DNA of 64,000 nucleotides from an uncultured Saprospiraceae bacterium (GCA_938016265.1 CALLWB010000086.1:1-64000); one strand, 5' to 3'; positions 54,062 through 63,236 are shown, counted from the first letter of the stretch. The notes: generated by a model not told the origin, from the letters alone. Program-made: numbers and translations.

Positions 54062-55903
54062 CTACCTATTTTCAACAAAGTTTAAGAAGACTTTTTTATG
54101 TAAATCAAGATCCATATCCGGCGAAAGCGCTACTCGTGCGATGTAATCTTTGTCGCCTTCTTTGGTCGTCCCTTGTGTAGAGGTGGCAGGTATCGTCCAG
54201 TAACAGCCTTTCAACTGGCCGTAGCTCACACAGTACTTGCTTTCGTTAGGAATTTCGGTAATCATTAAATTGATTAACTGATGATTTAGGGTTCTTTTGT
54301 ACGCTTCTTTTTCCTCATCGGTGTCTCCTTTTGTAGGAAGATCTAAGGAGAATACAGAGGGAGTAAATCCTTGATTGGCCAATTCTTCTGATACAAAATT
54401 GATTTTCGCAGCAGGAAGCGTTTCGTTGATGAAGTTTACAAATTTGCGGGTATTGGTGTAGGCATCCTGAATTCTTTGCTTCATGGAAGGCAACTGGTGC
54501 GCTAGTATTTCGTATTGAAGATTTGTGGCTTCGTTGTCGCAAAGTTGTAGGTGGGTTTCTATTTTTCCCATCAGTAAGGCTGTCTTTTTGTTTGCGACGC
54601 AGTAGCCTGCTGTGCATTTTCCGCCGCTTGGAAATTTCGATCCGCTCACATAGGAAATGGCTCTAACGGATGACAGTATTTCGCCTTCTCCTAAAAAGTG
54701 CACATTCGGACAGAACGTTTGATCTAAAATAAAAATGGGATCAATCGCCAATTCACCAGAGGCCGTTGTGCGCTCCTTGCTTAACACCGCTTTCAATTTT
54801 AGGAGATCGGGGACTTCTACTCTAGGGTTTGTTGGGATTTCAGCGATGATGTAGGGGATTGCATCTGCCCTGGCAATTTCGTCTAATACGGTATCAATAC
54901 TTTGTACCATATCGTACCCTCCATCAACTGGCAGATCGACCACTTCCACATGATCAATACAAGCAGCTACCCGCCTTGCCTGATCATTTGTGCCCCCATA
55001 ACAATTGGGCGGGACTATAATTTTGATGTTCTTTCCTTGATGATTGTCGAGTGCGTCGTGAATTAGGCCCATGACAATTGCATACTGAATCGACAATCCG
55101 CTCGACCCAACAACTGCCTTTGTGCTTGCTTCTGTAATGGCAGCAATTTCTTTTAAAACCACTTGTTTGTTTGCTTCCGCATTACTTTTTTTAGGTTCAT
55201 AAGCTGGTTCGGTCAGGATTTTCAATGCAGCAAGTGAATTGGCTGGTGTCATTGCAATGGTCTCTCTTCTTCGGACATGCTGAATTTCTGAAATGTACGC
55301 TTCATTTTCTTCGCCATTCACCATTAAAACACTTCCGAATCGCTGCTGTGTGCTTACAAAAAAGTCAATATTTGAAGGAATATTTACCGGACTAATTTTC
55401 TCTTGTTCTGCTATAAAAATGGTGCTGCCGTTGTACTCGGGGATTGCTTCTATGTTGGCTACCTTCTTGACGTCAAATTGATAATTATACACCTTCTTTA
55501 CTACGTCCAGATCAAAAAACGGTGGTAATTCACCAGTATAAACGATTTGGGTATTTTTCTTGTCTAGTAAATTTTTTCTTAGAACTGCCAGGATAGGAGT
55601 CGTCATTGATGAAAAACTGATGACGCCTTCTGGTTTTAGATGATTTAAGTTGGCAACTAGCCATTCTAGCACGCAAGACAGTGGATGTCCTAGTCGGATA
55701 TAGTCAAACGCAGTGGGCAATTTACTTAGTGCAACTGCTTGCGAATTGTTGTTTTTGAACAAGATTTCAAACTGTTCTAAGAATTGAGTTTTGGCAAATT
55801 TCTCTTCGTAAATATCTAATCGATGGGTAGTTAGATTCAACCAGTCAGATGGTATATTATTTAATACCTCTTTGATAAAAATTAGTCTTTTGTTTCCTTC
55901 CAT
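54062..55903 (-). CDS. PLP-dependent enzyme of the Cys/Met metabolism (cystathionine gamma-synthase-like) family, long form
   Basis: 613 residues from ATG at 55903; an in-frame TTG nine codons upstream is less likely. The C-terminal 390 residues resemble the transsulfuration family. AEIPTNPRVEVPDL corresponds to the family 'ExPTNP' segment, FILDQTFCPN to the Asp that pairs with the pyridine nitrogen, and SGSKFPSGGKCTAGY contains the Schiff-base Lys (about 421). The first 220 residues are an extra domain with no motif that I recognise. Activity could be cystathionine gamma-synthase, a lyase, or another gamma- or beta-replacement reaction. The usual 'TKYxxGHSD' around the Lys is replaced by SKFPSGGKCT, so specificity may differ. 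Monocistronic. Confidence 0.75.
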   Translation of the reverse strand: MEGNKRLIFIKEVLNNIPSDWLNLTTHRLDIYEEKFAKTQFLEQFEILFKNNNSQAVALSKLPTAFDYIRLGHPLSCVLEWLVANLNHLKPEGVISFSSMTTPILAVLRKNLLDKKNTQIVYTGELPPFFDLDVVKKVYNYQFDVKKVANIEAIPEYNGSTIFIAEQEKISPVNIPSNIDFFVSTQQRFGSVLMVNGEENEAYISEIQHVRRRETIAMTPANSLAALKILTEPAYEPKKSNAEANKQVVLKEIAAITEASTKAVVGSSGLSIQYAIVMGLIHDALDNHQGKNIKIIVPPNCYGGTNDQARRVAACIDHVEVVDLPVDGGYDMVQSIDTVLDEIARADAIPYIIAEIPTNPRVEVPDLLKLKAVLSKERTTASGELAIDPIFILDQTFCPNVHFLGEGEILSSVRAISYVSGSKFPSGGKCTAGYCVANKKTALLMGKIETHLQLCDNEATNLQYEILAHQLPSMKQRIQDAYTNTRKFVNFINETLPAAKINFVSEELANQGFTPSVFSLDLPTKGDTDEEKEAYKRTLNHQLINLMITEIPNESKYCVSYGQLKGCYWTIPATSTQGTTKEGDKDYIARVALSPDMDLDLHKKVFLNFVENR

Positions 55904-56063
55904 TATTTGCGCCTTTTTATAGGGCGGCAAGATACATTATTTCGGTTTATGTTGCTAGTTGGTTGGAGACGTTTTGGTATTGTTTGGGATAATGTGATTT
56001 GGCAATGTCAAGCAGGAGTGATCGCAAGGTGGTAGGCATTAGTTGATGTCTTTCGATTTTTCA

Positions 56064-56720
56064 TCACTTAATACTTGAGACGCATTTTACCATAAATTTT
56101 CGAGTTTTCTTACGCGTATCATCCAGGTTGTGCTGGTGTCTATGAAAGGTATAATTTCCGTTTCGAAGATGAAGGTGAAATCGTTTGTCTTCGACTTGTG
56201 AGTTTTTAATCCAAAAGGTGGTGGTCCCCCAATCTCTAAATTTATTTCCTTCTACCCAACCGAAGTGTGCAATTCGAAGTGGATTGCCCTCCTCCAATAA
56301 ATTAACCTTATCTGTTGTATCTCTGTAAATTACGGTTAGGTATTCTTCATTCAGCGAATCTATTTGGACATCCAATAAGCTTCCATTTTGACTTTCTATT
56401 CTATACTTGAAATACTGCTCCCAATCTTTTTCGTTTGGGATTCTCCATCCGTCAGGACAAACAGATGCTAGTTCTTTATAGGGATAAAAGTTACCATTTG
56501 GGCAATTGGAGACTTTTTTAGTATTGTTTGGGTAGTAGGAATGCGCTGTTTCAAACATCAAATTGTCAAGAAACCATATTGTACTATCAATTTGAACCGT
56601 TTGATACATTCTTCCATCTCTGTGATCGATCATCTTGTCGACTGCCAATTGGCCAAACATCAGGCATGGAACTATAATAAACACCGTGGCAGTTATGATT
56701 TTTATTTTTCCTGTTTTCAT
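56064..56720 (-). CDS. Secreted protein with Fibrobacter-succinogenes-major-paralogue domain
   Basis: 218 residues from ATG at 56720, chosen because a good signal peptide (ending LMFGQ, residue 24) begins there; the frame extends 37 codons further with non-signal sequence. The mature protein starts with VDKMIDHRDGRMYQTVQID and WFLDNLMF, then CPDGWRIPNEKDWE and a final KCVSS. This is the typical layout of the Fib_succ_major domain, with 'DxRDGxxYxTVxIGxQxWxxxNL' and 'CPxGWxxPxxxDW'. The domain is common in secreted Bacteroidota proteins and has no established activity. The two Cys of the core (SNCPNG, SVCPDG) and the terminal Cys probably form disulfides. Confidence 0.82.
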   Translation of the reverse strand: MKTGKIKIITATVFIIVPCLMFGQLAVDKMIDHRDGRMYQTVQIDSTIWFLDNLMFETAHSYYPNNTKKVSNCPNGNFYPYKELASVCPDGWRIPNEKDWEQYFKYRIESQNGSLLDVQIDSLNEEYLTVIYRDTTDKVNLLEEGNPLRIAHFGWVEGNKFRDWGTTTFWIKNSQVEDKRFHLHLRNGNYTFHRHQHNLDDTRKKTRKFMVKCVSSIK

Positions 56721-57060
56721 GGCTTCGAATTCGTAATTGCTGGTAATGCTTTGTATTGGCGTCCTTCCTGCTGGGTTTAACAATATTGGTCGGGGGCTGC
56801 ATTTGTTCAATTTCCACTTGTAATTCCCCATAGTTTCACCATATATAGTTTATCAAAAACATCTGCTATTACAATCTCTTCGTTTGAATTAACGGAATAT
56901 TGTCTAATAAGATTGTATTGATCGTAAATATAGCACCTAGGGAAGTTTATTGACAAAAGTATTGTTCATAGGCTTTGTTTACTTCAACGGTTTTTCCTGA
57001 CGCTACTATCAATTGACAATTGTAATCGCTTAATCCTTGAAATGAGTTTACAGTTTTGAA

Positions 57061-57501
57061 CTACCAATACCGAAGTGCTTTACCGTTTTCAAGGAATTCT
57101 TTTAGCGATTCGTGAATCAGGTGATTCCAACCGCCAACGAAATTGTCTCTAGCAAAGTCTGGATTCGTAAATGTTTCAAGTCCTTCATGGGTAAGTTTCA
57201 ATTTGGTTTTTCCATCTTTGTGCGATAACTCAAAGGTAACAAATGAAAGTCCTGGATACCCTTCATATTTCCATGAATACTTCAGTTTCTTTTGAGGAAT
57301 CACTTCCAAGATCTCACATAAATGAACATAACGCTTACCTTCTTCCCCGCCCTCAAAATGAAATTTAGAACCGACCTCCAATTTGAAATCAGAGATATCA
57401 AAATACCATTTTTTCATTAACTCTTTTTCGGTGATTGCTCGCCAAACAAGTTCTAATGGTGCCTTAAATTCATGTTCTATTATCAATATTTTGTTCTCCA
57501 T
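57061..57501 (-). CDS. SRPBCC/AHSA1-family protein
   Basis: 146 residues. The START-like SRPBCC fold of the AHSA1 type is recognisable from IEHEFKAPLELVWRAIT, ELMKKWYFD, VGSKFHFEGG, KLKYSWKYEGYPG and the C-terminal helix GGWNHLIHESLKEFLE. Such proteins bind hydrophobic ligands; they are very often encoded directly after an ArsR regulator, as here with a 12-bp gap. The ligand is unknown. Reading past the TAG stop in the same frame gives about 37 more codons before TAA. Confidence 0.92.
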   Translation of the reverse strand: MENKILIIEHEFKAPLELVWRAITEKELMKKWYFDISDFKLEVGSKFHFEGGEEGKRYVHLCEILEVIPQKKLKYSWKYEGYPGLSFVTFELSHKDGKTKLKLTHEGLETFTNPDFARDNFVGGWNHLIHESLKEFLENGKALRYW

Positions 57502-57513
57502 GGTAATCGTTTT

Positions 57514-57843
57514 TTATAATTTATTTTTAGGTTTAGATTGTAAGTCTTCCAATACTTTTTCAAGCTCATTGAATTTCCCAGTCCACATCTTTCTAAAAGG
57601 CGCTAACCAATCGGCCACTTCCAATAGTTTTTGAACCTCAAGATTACAATGGCGTTCCCGACCTTCTTTTTTTATCGAGATCACCCCACATTCTTGTAGA
57701 TATTTGATATGGAGTGATACCGCCTGTCTAGTTATGTCAAACTTGTCAGCCAATGCATTGACATTCTGTGATTCACTTGCCAAAGACATTAGAATACTCC
57801 TTCGTGTTGGGTCCGCAATGGCATTAAATACATCTCTTTTCAT
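57514..57843 (-). CDS. ArsR-family transcriptional repressor
   Basis: 109 residues. It is a winged-helix regulator: FNAIADPTRRSILMSLA (6-22), the recognition helix region NALADKFDITRQAVSLHIKYL, and the wing GVISIKKEGRERHCNLE. It lacks the paired Cys of metal-sensing ArsR members; it belongs to the subgroup next to AHSA1-type SRPBCC genes. It is predicted to repress its own operon by binding the 15-bp-arm palindrome just upstream. The C-terminal helix (WLAPFRKMWTGKFNELEKVL) fits the family dimer helix. Confidence 0.94.
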   Translation of the reverse strand: MKRDVFNAIADPTRRSILMSLASESQNVNALADKFDITRQAVSLHIKYLQECGVISIKKEGRERHCNLEVQKLLEVADWLAPFRKMWTGKFNELEKVLEDLQSKPKNKL

Positions 57844-57857
57844 AAATTAATTTTATA

Positions 57858-57905
57858 CGCAAGCGAATGCTTGCAAATATATGCGAAAGCATTCACTTGC
57901 GCAAA
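57858..57905 (-). promoter_or_regulatory. ArsR operator palindrome overlapping a Bacteroidota promoter
   Basis: CGCAAGCGAATGCTT (57858-57872) and AAGCATTCACTTGCG (57887-57901) are inverted repeats with one mismatch in 15, separated by 14 bp. On the minus strand, TTTG (57905-57902) and TATATTTG (57881-57874), 20 bp apart, match the -33 and -7 elements. The right arm lies between the two elements and the left arm just past the -7 box, so a bound repressor would cover the promoter. The leader to the ATG at 57843 would be about 24 nt. Confidence 0.8.
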
Positions 57906-58045
57906 TATTCTTAGATTTTTTTGATTGAACCCGCATTATGCATTAGAAATTGGTTGAAACAAATAATTGATTGGCTATGAGCGAATTATTCGACCCTCAA
58001 ATTTTGTCTATCAACTAGAAAATCAAAAATTATTAATGATAGGCT

Positions 58046-60490
58046 TTACTGTTTGTAATTCGAATCATGACTATCCATTATTTGCTTCGCAACTGCATGT
58101 AAGTCTGTGTTGAAACCAGTTTCATAGGTATTGGTACTTAAGTCAACGTTATAAATGCTATTTAGCCAAATGAGTGTACCTGTTTCTATCACAATTTGTC
58201 CTTGATGCCCTTTATTATCCGTAAAAATTGAAGTAGGTTTTGGCCCCATAAAACTAATGTTATCCAATAATAAACCGTCTTGATTCATTTGATTAAGGTT
58301 AACAGCCGCCCAACCTGTCGGAATTGTAAAAATATTGGTGGAAGGGAATTCAATACGCAACGGGTCTACAATCGAATCGTGAACAAGATCATTGACAAAA
58401 TACGTATAAAGGTCTTGTATCGAATTGTATCCATAGGCTGTTGCTAATGCATCCCAATTTGCTGGAAAATCAATTGGAGGTATAGCAATAAAAATAGTTA
58501 CATTTGGATTGGATTGTAATGCGTAATCTATCCATGCACGATGTCCTTCAATACGATTGCCAATAGTATCATGTCCAGCAGTCATTCCGAAAAATTCAAC
58601 ATTACCTTGATCAAGAATAGACTTTATTTGTTGATGTTCATTACTAAGTGAATCGTTCCAAAAATTAATTGGTCTTCCATTATTTCCTCCACGAAAAACA
58701 GTAGTCGCATTGTGATCTTCAAAACAGGCATCTAATGCTATTACCTCTAAATGTTCAGCGTAAGGCCTAAAGAAACTATTCCCTATCAGCAGCATATTCG
58801 ATCCTTGACTGCCCGCTGGCGATACTTGAATCGACTGATTTCGATTATTCCAATTCTGACTACGATCAGCAGCATCGCAAATACCATCCAGCGATGAATC
58901 TTGAACGAGATAGCCCGTCTGGTTTCTTGCATTCCATACTGCACTACGATCGGCAGCGTTGATACTACCATCCTGGTTAACATCACCCTCATACATGACC
59001 TTGTCTCCGTTGGTTAATGTCTTAAGACCACTTCCGAAGGCTCCTGAAGCAATAAAGTCGTATGCCCCGCCTGTATCGCCGTCAATTATTACCGAAGCGG
59101 CAGACATAACGTCTAAATGCGTTCTGTGACGAACAACAACCCAATATCGACCTGCAGCGATACCAGATGCACTGAAGTCAATACCATTAGCACCATCCAC
59201 ATCTACAATATCACCATCCGCTTGAAGCAACGCAGCACGTGTTGCAACAGGAACAGAACAGTTCGAAACATCCCTCAACTCAACAAACACCCAGTCAATA
59301 ATTGCATCTGGCCCTGTAGTTGCCAATACAGTAGGAACGGTTGATTCACCACCACCAATATGAGCATACCCCAAAGCCGTATAGGGCTCTGTCAACGGTA
59401 TTAAGTTTCCAGCCCTAAGACCGTCATCCATCAACATCGTAGATCCATTGTATGGACCTTCTAGCATTACCTTAAGGTCTAAGTTGAACGGGGGAGTGAC
59501 ACAGTTGACAGGAATAGAGTCAGTTAAAAATTGGGAGGTACAATTCTCACAGAACATACTTTTGAAAAAACAGCTTGCTCTGGCTACCCGATATTCAGGC
59601 CCTGAACCAGTGGTATAAATCCCATGACCGCCCAATGAATCAACATTCAACTCAGAGCAAACACCATTGGCTAGCAACAAATCATGAATACTTGCTGAAC
59701 CGACAGTCCCATTACCGCTGTTGCCAATGGGAACAATATTGTCCAATACCCCGTGAAAGGAAATTGTAGGAATCATTTCAGCTGGGGAAGCCGTTGCTCC
59801 TATGATCATTCCCCAATTATTATAAATTCCTTTAAAGTTAAAGGCATGTAGCAAATTATTACCAGAATTATATAAGGATCCTAGTTGAGCTCCTATACCG
59901 GGAACAATCAATTCCCATTCTGGTTGATCAATGTAGACAGTATGCATTGCAGTGATCGCCCCAGCACTTCGTCCACCGACAAACAGCCAGGCGGTATCGA
60001 TACTATACTGACTGGATTGGTCTATGATGAACCTCATGGCTGCGTTAGCATCTTGTTGTGCCCGGTAAATGGCATTTAATTGACCGTTCGAATTGGATTG
60101 ATCCCATCCTAGTCGATAACTCATCGTAGCAGCGACAAAACCTCTTTGGGCATATCTTATGCATTCATTTTGCATAGAAGCTTTATTCCCAAACCGAAAT
60201 CCACCACCATGTATTAATAAAATGAAGGGTCGTTTGGATAAGGTATCACTTGACGCTGAAGGGTAGTAGATATCTAAATTAAGATCTTGCGGTGTTCCTT
60301 GCCAATCATTAACATTGGCAAAAGTAAGCCCCAGCGTGGAAGCAATTTCGCTTGTTGAAAAATAGTCTTCCTGTGTAAACCTATTATCCACCGTACAATA
60401 GACGGATGATTGTGTGTTGATTTGTGCTATTCCTGAAAAGGAGCATAACAACAAGAAAAGACATAAGTTGAGCGGGTGTAAATTTTTCAT
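58046..60490 (-). CDS. Secreted two-hydrolase fusion: alpha/beta esterase, LEGPY/dockerin-like module, SGNH-like hydrolase
   Basis: 814 residues. The signal peptide is 1-22. Residues about 70-315 are an alpha/beta hydrolase of the carboxylesterase/lipase type with the oxyanion HGGG (94-97), nucleophile Ser175 in GGRSAG, probable Asp250 (HGVLDNIVP) and His289 (GGHG). Residues 337-500 are the 'VMLEGPY...' module shared with giants A-D. Residues 502-552 contain two dockerin-like EF-hand loops (DVNQDGSINAAD and DSSLDGICDAAD). Residues about 565-810 are SGNH-like, with LIGNSFF (Ser572) and DNKGH (758-762) as likely first and last blocks. It probably deacylates polysaccharides or other esters outside the cell. 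There is no T9SS sorting domain. Confidence 0.82.
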   Translation of the reverse strand: MKNLHPLNLCLFLLLCSFSGIAQINTQSSVYCTVDNRFTQEDYFSTSEIASTLGLTFANVNDWQGTPQDLNLDIYYPSASSDTLSKRPFILLIHGGGFRFGNKASMQNECIRYAQRGFVAATMSYRLGWDQSNSNGQLNAIYRAQQDANAAMRFIIDQSSQYSIDTAWLFVGGRSAGAITAMHTVYIDQPEWELIVPGIGAQLGSLYNSGNNLLHAFNFKGIYNNWGMIIGATASPAEMIPTISFHGVLDNIVPIGNSGNGTVGSASIHDLLLANGVCSELNVDSLGGHGIYTTGSGPEYRVARASCFFKSMFCENCTSQFLTDSIPVNCVTPPFNLDLKVMLEGPYNGSTMLMDDGLRAGNLIPLTEPYTALGYAHIGGGESTVPTVLATTGPDAIIDWVFVELRDVSNCSVPVATRAALLQADGDIVDVDGANGIDFSASGIAAGRYWVVVRHRTHLDVMSAASVIIDGDTGGAYDFIASGAFGSGLKTLTNGDKVMYEGDVNQDGSINAADRSAVWNARNQTGYLVQDSSLDGICDAADRSQNWNNRNQSIQVSPAGSQGSNMLLIGNSFFRPYAEHLEVIALDACFEDHNATTVFRGGNNGRPINFWNDSLSNEHQQIKSILDQGNVEFFGMTAGHDTIGNRIEGHRAWIDYALQSNPNVTIFIAIPPIDFPANWDALATAYGYNSIQDLYTYFVNDLVHDSIVDPLRIEFPSTNIFTIPTGWAAVNLNQMNQDGLLLDNISFMGPKPTSIFTDNKGHQGQIVIETGTLIWLNSIYNVDLSTNTYETGFNTDLHAVAKQIMDSHDSNYKQ

Positions 60491-60852
60491 GGGTTGTGTA
60501 TTGTTAGTTCTTACAACTAAAAATAGAAATTGTAATGATTAAAATTGCAAGTCTTTTATATTTTTACTATTTGACTTTTAGATTCTTAAAAGGTTTATTG
60601 AAGTCATTGAGACGAGATCATACATTATTTGACATTATAAATGTCAATTCTCCCCCACTGCTGCCTGCTACTTGGCCGTTTAATTACCCATCAAGGAAAT
60701 TAGGTGTATTCCCCGTAAGGGAATTTCCTACTAGCCAGTAGGATATGAATTGGTCAATTATAAAGGAATCTGCCTGCTGCGCTTTGGAAGGCGAGCTAAA
60801 GTAGATGCAGCCTCTATCTTTGAGACATTCTAGGACTTATTAGCACTTTTCC
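60491..60852. other. Intergenic region with a cluster of hairpins
   Basis: Between the FG-GAP gene end and the esterase start. ATTCCC/GGGAAT (60708-60724), CCTACT/AGTAGG (60727-60742) and an alternative outer stem AGGAAATT/AATTTCCT (60694-60729) overlap, so they are mutually exclusive in part. They may form a terminator for the FG-GAP gene or a leader structure; without a T-run I cannot decide. No gene seen. Confidence 0.4.
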
Positions 60853-62661
60853 TTACTCTTTTAAAAACTTGTAGGAAGAGCTGGTCCCGTCAATGATGCA
60901 GTTTAGAATATAAATTCCCGGAGGATATGGCAATACGTTAATTTTTGTTTGTTGATTGGTTAATCTGGCAGAATAGAGCAATTCTCCAGTTATGGTAAAC
61001 AGATCTAGCTTGTCTTTTGCGGTAAATTGGGACTGGGTAGTTGACAGATACAAATCAGCGCTCGCAGGGTTGGGGTAAACGACTGCAGAGTTTTGCCAAC
61101 CAGGTATTTCTACAATATTGGTAACAAATCCACTAAAGCATTCATTGATAAAGGCGGTGCTCAATTCGCTACTTGTAGTAAGGGTTGCTGTACTATCTTT
61201 ACAGATGCATCTGCCATCATTAAAATTGTAGGTCATGTAGGGCGCATCGGTTTCAAATGCTTTGAAGGTACACTGTTCAAATGTCAAGGAATCGCTGGTC
61301 AGCATTTGCATGGCGTGACTCCAATTGCTAAACAGTGTACTGCCTCCGCTCCAATGGTTGTTTCCAGGCTGCTGAACAAAATCACACGGTTTGAAATTCA
61401 GGAGGTACAATGTTCCAGTACCACCCGCACCGCCGCCCATGTTAACAGAAATAGTACCATCTCCACGCAGATCTCCTATAAATGAAATAGATCGGGAAAA
61501 TCGTTCTTCTGCTGCTAGTACGAGCCCAAATCCGCCATCTGTATTATTGATTCGGGTATACGTCTTTACTGTTTTGTCTGCATTTAGGTAGAGAATATAC
61601 CCCCAGCCTTCGTTTTGTTGATTAGCACCCGTTATTAGGTCAGGAATCCCGTCACCATTCAGGTCACCTGGAGCGCACATGGCGTGTCCGAAACTTGCGC
61701 CGCTTGTTCCATTGGGGTTGGAGCCATCAGTTAAGATATCCGAAAAGCCATTTAGACCTTCTGTAATTTTGAGTTTGGAGACCACATTGTACGTCATAGG
61801 ATCAAGAGATAGTATCCAAATTGCGCCTTTCCCACCATCGGACATAAACGCTCCAACAGCGAGTTCTTTGGTCCCATCATTGTCGATATCGCCCAACATG
61901 GCTACCTCTCTTCCTCCAAATCGGTCGCCGTTGCTGAGGCCATTTCCGAATCCTCCCTCTACCGAATTGATGTTTACAGTATTGGCAGTAATGACTTGTG
62001 ATGCGTTATCAAAAAACAAAATTTGTATGGCCCCTCGTTGATTACCTCCTTGGTTTGAATTTGAATGGCAAGCCACTAGATCTATTCGACCATCTCCATT
62101 CAGATCACCAATCGCAGAAAGTCCTTGAGAGGTAATGTTCTCATTTTTTACATAGTTTTTTACGGTTCCATCATTATTCAGATGGATGATGTATATGGAA
62201 TTATTGGGTACGGAATTGGCGGAAACGGCGATATCAGGCACATTGTCCCCGTCATAATCTCCAACACCCGCTACACCATAGCCAAAGAAACTGCCTGCAC
62301 TTAGTACATCGGTAAATCCTCCTGCTAGCATTGAAATTTTCTGGTTGGACTGCACAGTACCATCACTATTCATAAATAAAATGTATACTGCTCCGGCATC
62401 TGTCGCACCATCATCGTCTGACCGTGCACCTACTACAATATCAAGTATTCCATCGCCATTCACATCCCCTACTACATCATGGTCTCTACTAAATCGGTCT
62501 CCGGCATCAAGGTCGGCGAAAAAACCGTTGGTTCCTTCTTGTATTTCTACAAAATTGTTTGGGCCAAATTGGGTGGTTGTTTGAGCATAGGAAAAGGCAT
62601 AATTGCAGAGTATTATTGCTAATACTACAATTTGATAAACTAATCTGGTGGAGGTGTTCAT
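60853..62661 (-). CDS. Secreted FG-GAP/VCBS beta-propeller protein with T9SS sorting domain
   Basis: 602 residues. The signal peptide is 1-26. Residues about 45-430 hold FG-GAP repeats with calcium loops such as DVNGDGILDI, DYDGDNVPDI, DLNGDGRIDL, DIDNDGTKEL and DLNGDGIPDL, expected to fold as an integrin-like propeller. A Cys-containing linker (about 435-520) leads to a type A T9SS sorting domain (about 527-602), with VYPNPA at its start, ELLYSARL and LPYPPGIYIL in its middle and YKFLKE at the end. It should be exported and attached to the surface. This is the only protein in the window with a recognisable T9SS signal. Confidence 0.93.
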   Translation of the reverse strand: MNTSTRLVYQIVVLAIILCNYAFSYAQTTTQFGPNNFVEIQEGTNGFFADLDAGDRFSRDHDVVGDVNGDGILDIVVGARSDDDGATDAGAVYILFMNSDGTVQSNQKISMLAGGFTDVLSAGSFFGYGVAGVGDYDGDNVPDIAVSANSVPNNSIYIIHLNNDGTVKNYVKNENITSQGLSAIGDLNGDGRIDLVACHSNSNQGGNQRGAIQILFFDNASQVITANTVNINSVEGGFGNGLSNGDRFGGREVAMLGDIDNDGTKELAVGAFMSDGGKGAIWILSLDPMTYNVVSKLKITEGLNGFSDILTDGSNPNGTSGASFGHAMCAPGDLNGDGIPDLITGANQQNEGWGYILYLNADKTVKTYTRINNTDGGFGLVLAAEERFSRSISFIGDLRGDGTISVNMGGGAGGTGTLYLLNFKPCDFVQQPGNNHWSGGSTLFSNWSHAMQMLTSDSLTFEQCTFKAFETDAPYMTYNFNDGRCICKDSTATLTTSSELSTAFINECFSGFVTNIVEIPGWQNSAVVYPNPASADLYLSTTQSQFTAKDKLDLFTITGELLYSARLTNQQTKINVLPYPPGIYILNCIIDGTSSSYKFLKE

Positions 62662-62929
62662 AGGTGGTGGTGGTCAGTTGTTGTTAAAAATTATTTGACA
62701 ATAAAACGGTTTTTCTTGGAGGCTCTAAAGCCTTCATAAAGTGTTTAGACTTGCCAATGGGCGAATGGTTTAATGCGGGATGGATATAAGTAAATTCTTG
62801 AGCGGTTTTCTGCTAATGCAATTACTCCTTACTAGACAGTAAGTAAATTACCCACCCTCGGAGTCCCTGCCACCGGGGGAATGCGCACTTTTTACAATCC
62901 AATTCGTGCATTAAAATTAGTTGGCTTTT
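62662..62929. other. Intergenic region with second copy of a diverged repeat
   Basis: Positions 62855-62901 align without gaps to 46272-46318 (33 of 47 identical by eye). A small hairpin AGGCT/AGCCT lies near 62730-62743. No gene is seen here. Confidence 0.4.
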
Positions 62930-63123
62930 TTAGTTTGTTAGTTTTCTCATCATCCATTCTAAGGGTCCTGACTTTGTATTGCGCAACCATAACTCAGCGA
63001 ACAAGGCACATAACAGACTAAATACTAAGGCATAGAGCACTGAAAACTCGATGGATATACGATTATCATTTCGATAACCGTCAATGCTCTTGCTACATCG
63101 ATTCCTATAATCCGTTTTTTCAT
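62930..63123 (-). pseudogene. Internally deleted DUF418-family membrane protein
   Basis: From ATG at 63123 the minus strand reads MKKRIIGIDVARALTVIEMI, the typical N-terminus of DUF418 / heparan-glucosaminide-acetyltransferase-like membrane proteins, and the frame then hits a stop at about 63028. From about 63046 in another frame it reads LYALVFSLLCALFAELWLRN, then GPLEWMMRKLTN and a stop at 62930. That second segment has the family's C-terminal 'GPLEWxxRxLT' signature. About 300 residues of the middle are missing and the two ends are out of frame, so the gene is a deletion remnant. No insertion element marks the junction. Confidence 0.7.
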
Positions 63124-63236
63124 TTTTGACTTACACCTAGCTTTGGTTAGCTTTTCTTATAGATGTGGGTCACATTTACTAATAACGAAGGAGTTTACTT
63201 CGGAAAGTTGATTTTTTGATTATACATCGACATTGT

